This document shows positions 49,501-58,856 of a DNA stretch of 64,000 nt, piece after piece. Each line of letters opens with the position of its first letter. Position 1 is the stretch's first letter. The position numbers were made by a program, and so were the translations under genes. This DNA comes from Methylocystis heyeri (GTDB lineage Bacteria > Pseudomonadota > Alphaproteobacteria > Rhizobiales > Beijerinckiaceae). The stretch lies in the NCBI RefSeq assembly GCF_004802635.2, contig NZ_CP046052.1:4463001-4527000 (forward strand). Reading direction: 5' to 3'. The notes beneath the pieces are model-generated. The model was not told the origin of the DNA, made no database searches, and saw only the letters and a program-made list of their open reading frames with translations.

Positions 49501-49630
49501 TGAAAGAAGGATCTTCGGCGCGCCCTAATCTCGCGTAGGACATCGCGCCGCCCAACGCGATCATGATCATCAGGAACAGAACCAGCCTGGGATGTTCCAC
49601 GGCCCATTTGGAGAGGTTCAAAGCCTTCAT
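46508..49630 (-). CDS. RND efflux transporter, AcrB/HAE1-like
   Basis: A 1040-residue proton-driven inner-membrane efflux pump with 12 expected transmembrane helices and two large periplasmic loops. The N-terminus (SKWAVEHPRLVLFLMIMI) and the first loop (ITAVWPGSSAREMRDQVADPMEKKLQEL) are typical. The proton-relay Asp pair lies in GLLVDDAIIAVE of helix 4. The adaptor gene is 18 nt upstream; no outer-membrane TolC-type gene is in the operon, so it must borrow one. The substrate is unknown; drugs or solvents are typical. Confidence 0.94.
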   Translation of the reverse strand: MKALNLSKWAVEHPRLVLFLMIMIALGGAMSYARLGRAEDPSFTIKVVNITAVWPGSSAREMRDQVADPMEKKLQELAFLDRMETYAKPGFLAIQVTFKDTTPPAQIPTLFYQLRKKLFDIKGDLPAGVVGPAVNDEYGDVDSTLYAVTGDGADYHQLDRMVEVLRQRLLQTPDAVKVNVYGNQDRRVFIEFSQARLANLAIAPQAIFDSIAKENAVSDAGAFQTGTNRVRVQVAESLQGAEALAALPVAANGQTLRLGDIATITPGFEDPPSFVVRHKGASAIVVGVVMARGANILAFGRNLARTVEEVRANAPLGIEIEQIADQPRVVEEAVGEFTRSFVEALIIVLLVSFFSLGARAGVVVALSVPLVLSIVFIFMNALGVDLQRISLGALIIALGLLVDDAIIAVEMMMVKMEQGYSRVKAATFAWDSTAFPMLTGTLLTAAGFMPVAFANSSTGEYTASMFSVLAIALVASWFVAVVFTPYLGVKLLPDFTNHSRRDPDEIYRSPLYLRLRKAIAWSVDHRGLAVAATAGVFALAALGFLQVQKQFFPLSERPELFFQLKLPEGSSIGASMDAAKQAEDLIKDDGDALYYTSYIGGGPPRFWLGLNPALPNESYSELVIVARDIPARERLKKKLDGAIASGKLSAARARVDRFNFGPPVGFPVQFRVIGDDPAEVRAIAYRVRDTIRADEAVVDPHLNWNEQAPSVKLVIDQDRARLLGLTPMEVSVRLQMLISGVTVTTIRDGIDRVEVVARAAPSERRDLGRLADMVIYSNGGQPIQVAQIARIEYQHEDPIFWRRNRDMTVTVRADVIDGVQAPDVTARLWPKLEEIRAGLPSGYRLEIGGAIEESAKANASIAAVFPAVGMLMLTIVMFQLQDFARLGLVMVSAPLGIIGASLALNLTGAPFGFVALLGLIALSGMDMRNSIILVDQMRQDLEEGADYREAIIGATVRRARPVALTATAAILAMIPLSRSAFWGPMALTIMGGLLVATFLTVLFLPALYALWFRRSLRAQTPERSRSGGWAPTRGVVEGAE

Positions 49631-49648
49631 CGGCGGAGGTCCCCGGGA

Positions 49649-50737
49649 TCAGTTCTGCACGATGACGCGGACCCGCTGGGCGGGGTCGAGCTTCTGCACG
49701 CCGAGAACGACATATTTGTCGCCCTCTTCGAGCGGCCCCGAGACGATGGCCCGGTCGGCTTCATAGCGCAGCACCGAGACCGGGATGAGGGAGAGGCCTC
49801 CTTCCGCATCGACACGCCACAACCCCGCTCCCTCCCCCTGATTGAACAGAGCGGAGAGCGGCACGCCGATCGCGGGAGTTTCGCTGCGGCCGGCGATGAC
49901 CAGCGTCGCGCTCATCCCGAGGGAGATCGCCGGATCGGGATCGAGTATGGAGAAGCGCGCCGCGAAGTTGCGCGTGGCCGGGTCCGCGGAAGGGCTGAGT
50001 TCACGCAATTTGGCGCGATAAGTCTTGTCGGGACGCGACCACAGGAAAAGGCGCGCCTCGCCTTCGCCGGCGGCGTTGGCGTAGGACTCTGGCAGGGCGA
50101 CCGCAGCCTCCATCTCGCCGTCACGGGCGATCCGGACGGCGGGAGCGCCTGCGGCGACCACCTGGCCCGGTTCGATCGAGGTCTGCGTCACCACCCCGTC
50201 GGCGTCGGCGCGCAAAACGGCGTAGTCGAGGCTGTTCCTGGCGAGTTCGACCGCGCGGGCCGCGCGCTGGTTGCGGCTGCGCGCCTCCTGCGCCGCCGCA
50301 TGCGCCCTGTCCAGCGCCGCCTGGGCGGTCCAGCCCTGCTGTTTCAGCCTGGCGGCGCGGGTCTCGTCGGCCGTCGTCTGCATCTGCACGACATTGGACG
50401 CGGCGTATTCCGCATCCGCCTGCTCTTTTTGCAGCTTGAGGTCGGCGTCGTCGAGCGCAGCGAGGATCGCTCCCGCCTTTACCCTCTGGCCCACCTCGAC
50501 GAGCCGTCTGACAACCTTTCCCGCGACCCTGAAGCCGAGGTCGGATTCGATCCGCGGGCGAATGGCGGCGGTGAACTCCCGAGCCCGGGATTGAGGCGCG
50601 AAATGAATGATCGAGACCAGCGCCGGGCGGTCGGGAGCCCGATCCGCCGCCCTGGGCTTTGAATCGCAACCGCCGAGAGCAGCGGCTGCGAGCGCCGCCG
50701 TCAGCAAGGGCGCGAAAAGCGAGAAAAGTCTTTGCAT
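49649..50737 (-). CDS. RND efflux periplasmic adaptor lipoprotein
   Basis: A 362-residue membrane fusion protein. It has a lipoprotein signal with lipobox LGGC (Cys24), then the split lipoyl/biotinyl domain (GFRVAGKVVRRLVEVGQRV and GVVTQTSIEPGQVV) around an alpha-hairpin (about 95-160, Ala/Gln/Arg-rich), a beta-barrel and a membrane-proximal domain. It bridges the RND pump and an outer-membrane channel. First gene of a three-gene operon with the pump and tetR. Confidence 0.94.
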   Translation of the reverse strand: MQRLFSLFAPLLTAALAAAALGGCDSKPRAADRAPDRPALVSIIHFAPQSRAREFTAAIRPRIESDLGFRVAGKVVRRLVEVGQRVKAGAILAALDDADLKLQKEQADAEYAASNVVQMQTTADETRAARLKQQGWTAQAALDRAHAAAQEARSRNQRAARAVELARNSLDYAVLRADADGVVTQTSIEPGQVVAAGAPAVRIARDGEMEAAVALPESYANAAGEGEARLFLWSRPDKTYRAKLRELSPSADPATRNFAARFSILDPDPAISLGMSATLVIAGRSETPAIGVPLSALFNQGEGAGLWRVDAEGGLSLIPVSVLRYEADRAIVSGPLEEGDKYVVLGVQKLDPAQRVRVIVQN

Positions 50738-50770
50738 GGCGTCCGTCGCGGGGATTGACGGCTCAGTGTG

Positions 50771-50812
50771 GCATGACTAGTGACGAATATCAATATTTAT
50801 CACTAGTCATGC
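50771..50812. promoter_or_regulatory. Inverted-repeat operator upstream of the RND efflux operon
   Basis: Perfect 13-bp arms GCATGACTAGTGA (50771-50783) and TCACTAGTCATGC (50800-50812) around an AT-rich 16-nt centre. Each arm itself contains the near-palindromic TGACTAGTGA core. It lies 34 nt upstream of the adaptor start. On the minus strand a TTGATA hexamer falls in the centre, so a bound repressor would block the promoter. Confidence 0.75.
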
Positions 50813-51225
50813 GGCAGGCGCGCGAGTCGCGCTGCTGATTCGGCGTCTCGGGAATATGAACCAAAGTCCGGTATGGAAAGCGTTGGCGAGAGCAAAGCTT
50901 AAATAGTATAGACGAACATAAAAGCCGATAAAACGCCGACCCGCGCCAAACACAGACGCACCAAAAATAGCACTTATGCAGGGGTTGCCGGTCTTCTACT
51001 CGAATATCGAGACGTCGATCGCCCGACGGCTTTGGCTTTTTGCTGATTCTGCCGTTTCACTTCGTTGTTTTGACAGCCAAAAGCGAGGGAATGGCCCAAA
51101 TTCCGGCGGCGCGCTTGCCGCCATCGGCGCATCATTTTATATGCGCCGAGAATGCCGGATACGCCCTTGCGTCGGAGCGGCTCAGATACAATCTCATGAC
51201 CGAAGGGATAGGGCGCGAGACGGGC

Positions 51226-51253
51226 TTTGGAAGAGCCGTCGACAGCCCGATTT
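51226..51253 (+). promoter_or_regulatory. Sigma-32-like promoter candidate for dnaK
   Basis: TTTGGA (51226-51231), 14-nt spacer and CCCGATTT (51246-51253), 52 nt upstream of the dnaK ATG. The -10 matches CCCCATNT at all but one defined position; the -35 matches 4 of 6. Confidence 0.5.
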
Positions 51254-51304
51254 CCGTGGACCGCTTCGGGGTCCGATGAATTTGCACTTGGAAGGACCAA
51301 CAAA

Positions 51305-53212
<1,908 letters not shown>

Positions 53213-53221
53213 TACGCAAGA

Positions 53222-53250
53222 GCCCCCTCTCCCCGCATGCGGGGAGAGGG
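53222..53250 (+). repeat. GC-rich palindrome after dnaK (repeat R4-like)
   Basis: Arms CCCTCTCCCCGC and GCGGGGAGAGGG (53225-53250) form a perfect 12-bp stem with a 2-nt loop, followed by TTAGGGCGAGAG. Similar CCTCACCC/GGGAGAGGG motifs precede valS. It may slow transcription but lacks a T tract. Confidence 0.6.
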
Positions 53251-53302
53251 TTAGGGCGAGAGGCGAGGTTTTTGCTTTTGTTTTTTGAAAAAGGGATTTC
53301 AC

Positions 53303-53515
53303 ATGTCGAACTATCCGAGGAAGCCAGGAACACCCCTTGAAATAGCGTTCCAGCAAGGGCTGGACGACCGAGATTTTGGGCGTGGTCCGCCTATCGAGCC
53401 GGATCCCGAGACAGCCGAAGACTGCGACGACTGGGCGATTTTTGATGCAAGGCGGGAGGCTTACGACTCGCGCTCCGACTACGACGAGGACGGCGAATTT
53501 ACGGGCAATGATTAG
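53303..53515 (+). CDS. Small acidic hypothetical protein downstream of dnaK
   Basis: A 70-residue acidic protein with many Asp and Glu residues (ETAEDCDDWAIF, DYDEDGEFTGND) and no signal peptide. AAGGGA lies upstream of ATG 53303; an in-frame ATG at 53285 is less well placed. I do not recognise a family. It follows dnaK by 90 bp on the same strand and could be read from the heat-shock promoter, with only the R4-like palindrome in between. Confidence 0.6.
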   Translation: MSNYPRKPGTPLEIAFQQGLDDRDFGRGPPIEPDPETAEDCDDWAIFDARREAYDSRSDYDEDGEFTGND

Positions 53516-53861
53516 CCGAAGCGCAAAAAGCCCGCTAAAATCGGCCTCGTTTTTCTCTCTCGACCGGGCTGGGGCGTGCACACATCCCGAAAATCGCCAG
53601 CCCCGTCATCGCCGGGCTTGTCCCGGCCATCCACGCCAGATGGCGGCGAAATCTTCGTAAGCGCCTCCAACCGCGTATTTTTGTGCGTTGGCTTCGCAGA
53701 GCGCCAATGCCTGACAGGGGACGAGACAATCGCTACAACTGCGGAATGACGCGCAGCTTTGCAAGAAACACCAATGTCCCGGCGTGGATGGCCGGGACAA
53801 GCCCGGCCATGACGGCCCTAAGGGAATGTGACTCCCTTAGCACAGCACATAGAGACAGGCG
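53516..53861. other. 346-bp gap with a MITE-like inverted repeat
   Basis: Mostly occupied by the 209-bp element at 53605-53813. The remaining bases show no promoter I can defend for mntA-hepT-dnaJ. Confidence 0.6.
53605..53813. repeat. MITE-like element with 33-bp terminal inverted repeats
   Basis: Left arm 53605-53637 and right arm 53781-53813 are inverted copies of 33 nt with a single mismatch (GTCAT(C/G)GCCGGGCTTGT...ATCCACGCC). Each arm also contains the small palindrome CCGGGCTTGTCCCGG. The 143-nt centre encodes nothing recognisable. No target duplication is obvious. It lies 48 nt upstream of mntA. Confidence 0.75.
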
Positions 53862-54152
53862 ATGAGACCGTCTTTCGCTCTTGAAAAGAATCGTGAAGCC
53901 ATCCGCGCGGCTGTGGGCCGTTCGCGCGCGGAGAATCCGCGCGTCTTCGGCTCGGTGCTGCGCGGCGAGGACAAAGAGGGGAGCGACATCGACATTCTGG
54001 TCGACGCGCTGCCGGGGGCCACTCTGTTCGACCTCGGCGGGTTGCAAATGGATTTGCAGGAGATATTGGGGGCTCCAGTCGATCTTGTGACGCCCGCGGA
54101 ACTGCCGAAACGCATTCGTGCGAAAATCATCGCCGAGGCGGCGCCCATATGA
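53862..54152 (+). CDS. mntA: MntA-type nucleotidyltransferase antitoxin
   Basis: A 96-residue minimal nucleotidyltransferase. The family motif GSX10DXD is exact: Gly30-Ser31 and Asp42-x-Asp44 (SDIDILVD), with a third candidate Asp in PVDLVT. In studied HepT-MntA systems the antitoxin transfers AMP from ATP to the tyrosine of the toxin active site, neutralising it. It overlaps hepT by 4 nt, a typical toxin-antitoxin layout. Function is inferred from family and context. Confidence 0.9.
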   Translation: MRPSFALEKNREAIRAAVGRSRAENPRVFGSVLRGEDKEGSDIDILVDALPGATLFDLGGLQMDLQEILGAPVDLVTPAELPKRIRAKIIAEAAPI

Positions 54153-54541
54153 AGGAGCGGGATGTTTTTGTGCTCCCGGATCAAATGTTCGAGGCGGGTC
54201 AGCGGGCGACTTCTTTCGTGGATGGCATGGAAGAAGACGAATTTCTTGTGGATCCTCGGACCCAGCAGGCGGTCGCCATGAGCCTGACCATCATCGGCGA
54301 GGCGGCGACGCGTTTAGCCCGCGATCATGCGGCGTTTGTCGCAGGGCGCCCCGACATGCCCTTGCGCTCCATGATCGCGATGCGAAATCGCATCGCTCAC
54401 GGGTATATTGAACTCGACTTTCACGTAATTTGGCAAACAGCGCTTACAGACTTGCCGGAATTGCTGTATCGCCTTGAGGACATATATCAGGCGGCGGGCG
54501 AGCAGATCGGCGGCGCGCCGCAAAAACCAAACCAAGACTGA
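54149..54541 (+). CDS. hepT: HepT-type HEPN ribonuclease toxin
   Basis: A 130-residue HEPN-domain protein. The catalytic RX4HXY motif is intact: Arg79, His84 and Tyr86 (RNRIAHGY). Related HepT toxins cleave RNA and are silenced by AMPylation of that tyrosine by MntA. The start overlaps mntA (ATGA). Its stop ends 1 nt before the dnaJ ATG, so the toxin and the co-chaperone are probably on one mRNA and translationally coupled. Confidence 0.9.
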   Translation: MKERDVFVLPDQMFEAGQRATSFVDGMEEDEFLVDPRTQQAVAMSLTIIGEAATRLARDHAAFVAGRPDMPLRSMIAMRNRIAHGYIELDFHVIWQTALTDLPELLYRLEDIYQAAGEQIGGAPQKPNQD

Positions 54542-54542
54542 C

Positions 54543-55670
54543 ATGGCCAAACGCGACTACTACGAGGTTTTGGGCGTCTCCCGGACGGCTACCGAAGTCG
54601 AAATGAAAATCGCCTTCCGCAAGTCGGCGATGGAGTGCCACCCCGACCGCAATCCCGGCGACAAGGAGGCCGAAGCCCGCTTCAAGGAGCTGAACGAGGC
54701 CTATCAGGCGCTCTCGGACGCCCAGAAGCGCGCCGCCTATGATCGCTTCGGCCACGGCGCCTTCGAGCAGGGCGGCGGGCCCGGCGGGTTTGGCGGCGAC
54801 GGCTTCTCCGCCTCGATGGCTGACATTTTCGAGGATCTGTTCGGCGACGTTATGGGCCGCCGGGGAGGGCGCTCCGGCTCCGGAGGCCGGGAGCGCGGCT
54901 CCGACCTGCGCTATAATATGGAGATCACGCTCGAGGAAGCCTACACCGGCAAAACGGCGACGCTCAAGGTTCCGACTTCCGTCACCTGTGACGCCTGCGG
55001 TGGGGCAGGAGCCAAAAAAGGCTCCAAACCCAAGACCTGCTCCACCTGCGCCGGCTATGGAAGAGTGCGGGCGCAGCAGGGTTTCTTCGCTATCGAGCGC
55101 ACCTGTCCCAGCTGCCAGGGCCGCGGCGAAATCATCGACAACCCGTGTCCCTCATGCGCGGGATCCGGCCGCAAGTCGCTGGAGCGCACGCTTTCGGTGA
55201 ATGTCCCGGCCGGCGTCGAGGACGGCACCCGCATCAGATTGGCGGGAGAAGGCGAGGCGGGGCTGCGCGGCGGCCCGCCGGGCGACCTTTATATTTTTCT
55301 CTCGGTGAAGCCGCACGCTTTCTTCCAGCGCGACGGCGCGGATCTCTATTGCCGCGTCCCGATCTCTATGGTGCGCGCCGCCATCGGCGGCGAAATAACG
55401 GTGCACGCCATCGACGGGGCCGAATGCAAGCTCAAGATTCCCGAGGGCACGCAGTCGGGACGCCAGCTCAAGATCAAGGCCAAGGGGATGCCGGTGCTGC
55501 GCGGGCGCGAGCAGGGCGACCTCCATGTCCAGATCAGCGTCGAAACTCCGCAGAACCTCACCAAGCGCCAGCGCGAATTGCTGCAGGAATTCGAGGACGA
55601 ATCCTCCAACCACACCCATCCGGAGGCCGCCGGCTTCTTTTCCAGGATGAAGGAGCTGTTCGGAAAGTAA
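54543..55670 (+). CDS. dnaJ: Chaperone DnaJ (Hsp40)
   Basis: A 375-residue type I DnaJ, which stimulates DnaK ATPase and delivers substrates. Domains: J domain with HPD in CHPDRNPGD (about 33-41), Gly/Phe-rich linker, zinc-finger region with all four CxxCxGxG motifs ([32 protein letters not shown]), and C-terminal substrate-binding domains. ATG 54543 is the family start; the open frame further upstream lies within hepT. No good Shine-Dalgarno is visible, in line with coupling to hepT. Confidence 0.97.
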   Translation: MAKRDYYEVLGVSRTATEVEMKIAFRKSAMECHPDRNPGDKEAEARFKELNEAYQALSDAQKRAAYDRFGHGAFEQGGGPGGFGGDGFSASMADIFEDLFGDVMGRRGGRSGSGGRERGSDLRYNMEITLEEAYTGKTATLKVPTSVTCDACGGAGAKKGSKPKTCSTCAGYGRVRAQQGFFAIERTCPSCQGRGEIIDNPCPSCAGSGRKSLERTLSVNVPAGVEDGTRIRLAGEGEAGLRGGPPGDLYIFLSVKPHAFFQRDGADLYCRVPISMVRAAIGGEITVHAIDGAECKLKIPEGTQSGRQLKIKAKGMPVLRGREQGDLHVQISVETPQNLTKRQRELLQEFEDESSNHTHPEAAGFFSRMKELFGK

Positions 55671-55684
55671 GTTCCGATGGAGCT

Positions 55685-55800
55685 ACAGCGCATTCCGCAA
55701 AAGTTGACAGAGTTTTGCGATAAGAATGCGCTCCAACTCCTAGCCTGGCGCGATTTCTTATCGCTCGAGCGTTTCCGTTCGAGCGGAAAACGCGCCAGGG
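55685..55800 (+). repeat. Palindromic repeat R3, two-module copy after dnaJ
   Basis: Module 1 has arms AGCGCATTC / GAATGCGCT (55687-55732) around GCAAAAGTTGACAGAGTTTTGC; module 2 has CCTGGCGCG / CGCGCCAGG (55744-55799) around nested CGAGCG/CGTTCGAGCG stems. A TTTCTTATCG segment is shared with 30076-30193. Confidence 0.65.
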
Positions 55801-55934
55801 GGATTACCAAACTCGACGCGGGAGGTTAGGAAGTAGCGGGGGGCTTCGCGCCGCGGGGCCGCCGCCGAGGCCGTCTCTCTTCTTGACGGGAGAGTCCTGG
55901 CGACCAGACATTGCGAACTTGAAGGCGACTATCC

Positions 55935-56564
55935 GTGCCGCACCTCCAAGAGTCCAAAAAACACAGTCTTTCAGACAGTGCGCGTTTTTTTCGACAGATG
56001 ATCGAGAAGCCCCATATCGTCGGCGCGGTCTCGCCTTCGGGTCGGAATTTGGCGAAAGTAATGGCGAGCTACGTCGATCTTTCCCGCCCCGGGCCGATCG
56101 TCGAGCTCGGGCCGGGCACGGGGCCCGTGACGAAGGCGCTGCTTTCCCGCGGCATTCCGCTGGATCGGCTGGTCCTGGTCGAATATGAGACCAAGTTCTG
56201 CCATTTGCTCGCCGAGCGCTTCCCGGGCGCCAAGATCGTGCAGGGCGACGCCTATGATCTCAAAAAGACCCTCGAAGGCCACCTGAACGGCCAGGTTTCT
56301 ACGGTCGTCTCGAGCCTGCCTCTGCTGATCCGGCCGGAGCACGACCGCATCGAGCTGCTGCATCAGGCTTTCGAGCTGATGGGGCCGGAGGGCCTGTACA
56401 TCCAGTTCACCTACGGGCTGACGATTTCTCCGATGCCGATACATTCCCATGGCCTCAGCGGCGCTTATGTGGGCAAGGGATCGGCGCCCGTCCTGCTCAA
56501 TTTCCCCCCCGCGCGGGTATGGCGCTATCGCCGCGCCGGCCACGCCGCCGGCTTCTCCAAGTGA
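55935..56564 (+). CDS. PmtA-like SAM-dependent methyltransferase
   Basis: A 209-residue class I methyltransferase. The SAM-binding motif [16 protein letters not shown] (about 55-70) and the following [12 protein letters not shown] acidic residue are clear, and VSSLPLLI takes the motif IV position. It resembles phosphatidylethanolamine N-methyltransferases of the PmtA type and also the KsgA-like group; the lipid role is an inference. GTG 55935 is used with AAGG 9 nt upstream. It overlaps pyrF by 4 nt. Confidence 0.8.
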   Translation: MPHLQESKKHSLSDSARFFRQMIEKPHIVGAVSPSGRNLAKVMASYVDLSRPGPIVELGPGTGPVTKALLSRGIPLDRLVLVEYETKFCHLLAERFPGAKIVQGDAYDLKKTLEGHLNGQVSTVVSSLPLLIRPEHDRIELLHQAFELMGPEGLYIQFTYGLTISPMPIHSHGLSGAYVGKGSAPVLLNFPPARVWRYRRAGHAAGFSK

Positions 56565-57292
56565 GCGACCCCGGCGATAATCTGCGCGCGGCGGATCGCC
56601 TGATCGCCGCGCTGGACGTCGATAATGTGGCGACTGCGCGCGAGCTGATCGGCCGTCTCGGAGATGCAGTCTCCTTTTACAAAATCGGCATGGAGCTCGC
56701 GTACGGCGGCGGGCTCGATCTCGCCGGGGAGCTGAAAGACTCCGGAAAGCGGGTTTTTCTCGATCTCAAACTGCATGATATCGGCGCCACCGTAGAACGT
56801 GCGACCAGGCAGATCGCGCGTCTCGGCGCCGATTTTCTCACCGTGCACGGCTTTCCGCAAAGCATGAGGGCGGCGCGGGTCGGCGCGGGGGACAGCGGCT
56901 TGCGGCTTCTCGCAGTCACCGTCCTCACCTCTTACGACGAAACCGACCTCGCCGAGGCCGGCTATGCGCTCGGGGTGACGGAGCTCGTGACGCGGAGGGC
57001 GGCGCAGGCGCGCGAGGCCGGCATGGACGGGCTCATTCTTTCGCCCCTGGAGCTGCCGATGATCCGGGCGCTCTTAGGGCCCGGGATGTTGCTCGTCTCT
57101 CCGGGGGTGCGTCCCTCGGGTTCCGAGGTCGGCGATCAGAAACGGGTGATGACGCCCGGCCAGGCGATCATAGCCGGCGCCGATTTCCTCGTGGTCGGAC
57201 GGCCGATCACCCGGGCTCCCGACCCCAGGGCGGCGGCTCTCGCCATCGCTCAGGAAATCGAGCTTGCCCGGGAGCTTTGCAGGAAGCCGTAG
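56561..57292 (+). CDS. pyrF: Orotidine 5'-phosphate decarboxylase
   Basis: PyrF makes UMP from OMP, the last step of de novo pyrimidine nucleotide synthesis. The 243-residue barrel shows the catalytic Asp-Lys-Asp array in [13 protein letters not shown], and the phosphate-binding [10 protein letters not shown] near the end. The start is GTG 56561, overlapping the methyltransferase stop (GTGA). Its 3' end overlaps the convergent HAD gene by 43 nt. Confidence 0.95.
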   Translation: MSDPGDNLRAADRLIAALDVDNVATARELIGRLGDAVSFYKIGMELAYGGGLDLAGELKDSGKRVFLDLKLHDIGATVERATRQIARLGADFLTVHGFPQSMRAARVGAGDSGLRLLAVTVLTSYDETDLAEAGYALGVTELVTRRAAQAREAGMDGLILSPLELPMIRALLGPGMLLVSPGVRPSGSEVGDQKRVMTPGQAIIAGADFLVVGRPITRAPDPRAAALAIAQEIELARELCRKP

Positions 57293-57891
57293 CTTCTCAG
57301 CGCGGCTTCCAGCTGAAGCGGATCTTCGAAGCGCACGGAGGCGATCCCGAGTTCCTGCGCGGCGACGACATTGGCGGGCCTGTCGTCTATGAACAGACAT
57401 TCCTCGGCCCGGAGCCCGAACCGCTGCAGCAGGAGCCTGTAAATGGCGGGGTCGGGTTTTATCAGCCCTTCTTCACCGGAGACGACGAGGCCGGTAAAAC
57501 GGGAAAAAAAGCCGTAGCGCGGTCGCGTTTCCCGGTATTTTTCGGCGGAGAAATTGGTCAGCGCGTAGATTGGCGCGCCGGCGTCGTGCAGCTCCTCGAG
57601 GAGGCGCACCGAGCCCTCTATCGCTCCCTTCAATGTTTCCTGCCACCTCGTGTCGAAGGCTTCTATCTGGCCGGCGAATTGCGGAAAGAGCCTGCTGCGC
57701 TCCGCGACGCCCTCGGCGAAGGGCATTCCGCGGTCCAGTTCCCGAATCCAGTCGTCGGCGCAGACGTTGGCGAGGAACCAGTCGAGCTGGGCCTCGTCGT
57801 GGAAGATCTTCGAATAGAGATAGCGCGGACTCCAATCGAGCAGCACATTGCCGAGGTCGAAGATGATCTTGGTGGTGTTTTTCCCGCTCAT
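57250..57891 (-). CDS. HAD-superfamily hydrolase
   Basis: A 213-residue HAD phosphatase/dehalogenase-like protein. Motif I is [11 protein letters not shown], where the general acid Asp is replaced by Asn-Val as in many YihX/haloacid-type members; motif II is LTNFS, and motifs III/IV are KPDPAIY and FIDDRPANV. The substrate is unknown; sugar phosphates are typical for YihX relatives. The start ATG 57891 fits the motif position. It overlaps the end of pyrF on the opposite strand. Confidence 0.87.
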   Translation of the reverse strand: MSGKNTTKIIFDLGNVLLDWSPRYLYSKIFHDEAQLDWFLANVCADDWIRELDRGMPFAEGVAERSRLFPQFAGQIEAFDTRWQETLKGAIEGSVRLLEELHDAGAPIYALTNFSAEKYRETRPRYGFFSRFTGLVVSGEEGLIKPDPAIYRLLLQRFGLRAEECLFIDDRPANVVAAQELGIASVRFEDPLQLEAALRSYGFLQSSRASSIS

Positions 57892-57969
57892 GCCGTTTCC
57901 CGGATCGTGGAATTGCGCGCCGGCCCGTTCCGCGCTTAAAGAATGGACCCGCAGCGGAGCGCCCGACTT

Positions 57970-58749
57970 ATGCGTATAGCCAGCTGGAACGTCAATTCTG
58001 TGCGGCAGCGGCTGCCGCATTTGCTCGCTTATCTGAAGGACGCCGCGCCGGATGTGCTGTGTCTCCAGGAACTCAAATGCGAGAACGGCGCCTTTCCCCG
58101 CCAGGAGGTAGAGGACGCCGGTTACAATGTGGCGATCCTCGGCCAGAAGACCTTCAACGGCGTCGCTCTCCTGTCCAAAGCGCCTCTGGAAGATATTCGG
58201 ACCGGCTTGCCCGGCTTCGAGGACGTCCAATCCCGCTACATCGAGGCCGCGGTCGCCGACAGCGCCGGCGGGCTATATCGGATCGCTTCGATCTATCTCC
58301 CCAACGGCAATCCCGTGGGCAGCGATAAATATCCCTATAAGCTCGCCTTCATGTCGGCGCTCGCCGCGCACGCCGCAGAGCTGCTGGCCGCCGAGGAGCG
58401 GGTCGTGCTCGCGGGGGATTACAATGTGATTCCGGCCGCCGCCGACGTCTATGATCCCGAGGGCTGGAAGGGCGACGCGCTCTTCCTGCCGCAGACTCGC
58501 GCCAAATTCCGCACCCTTCTCAATCTGGGCTACGTGGATGCGCTGCGGGCCGTCACCGATGCGCGGCAGCAATATACTTTCTGGGATTATCAGGCGGGCG
58601 CCTGGCAGAAGAACTGCGGCTTGCGCATCGATCATCTGTTGCTCTCGCCGCAGGCCGCCGACCGTCTCGGGAGCGTCGCGATCGACAAGTCGCTCAGGGC
58701 CGGCGACAAGCCCTCCGACCATACGCCGATCCGCGCGGATTTCGCCTAG
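57970..58749 (+). CDS. xthA: Exodeoxyribonuclease III
   Basis: A 259-residue AP endonuclease/3'-exonuclease of the ExoIII family involved in base-excision repair. Motifs: ASWNVNSVRQR at the start, CLQELKCEN with metal-binding Glu, YLPNGNP, GDYNVIPAAADVYDP with catalytic Asp-Asn, and the C-terminal LRIDHLLLS and SDHTPIRADF. ATG 57970 is chosen; 57943 would add nine residues. Repeat R2 begins at its stop codon. Confidence 0.95.
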   Translation: MRIASWNVNSVRQRLPHLLAYLKDAAPDVLCLQELKCENGAFPRQEVEDAGYNVAILGQKTFNGVALLSKAPLEDIRTGLPGFEDVQSRYIEAAVADSAGGLYRIASIYLPNGNPVGSDKYPYKLAFMSALAAHAAELLAAEERVVLAGDYNVIPAAADVYDPEGWKGDALFLPQTRAKFRTLLNLGYVDALRAVTDARQQYTFWDYQAGAWQKNCGLRIDHLLLSPQAADRLGSVAIDKSLRAGDKPSDHTPIRADFA

Positions 58750-58846
58750 AGTTTTTTCATGTTCGATGGAGACATGAAAACACTCAAGGTTTTTGTTTTA
58801 ACGCGTTTCGTGCGCCCGACCGGTGCCCATTTCGGCTGGAAACGCC
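58749..58846 (+). repeat. Palindromic repeat R2, copy A
   Basis: GAGTTTTTTCATGT / ACATGAAAACACTC stem (imperfect), then a GCGTTTCG...GGAAACGC stem. A second copy lies at 62622-62721 with the same order and much shared sequence, including AGGTTTTTGTTTT between the modules. Confidence 0.8.
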
Positions 58847-58856
58847 TAGTAGGGCG

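Larger units (their letters stand above)
50738..51304. other. 567-bp gap between divergent efflux operon and dnaK
   Basis: Holds the TetR-type operator (50771-50812) close to the efflux operon and a sigma-32-like promoter (51226-51253) for dnaK. A TTGACA at about 51072 lacks a good -10. A frame at 51040-51279 overlaps the promoter and is not supported. Confidence 0.65.

Noticed and set aside
54474-54542. Upstream extension of dnaJ
   Set aside because: Lies inside hepT in another frame; the J domain starts at 54543.
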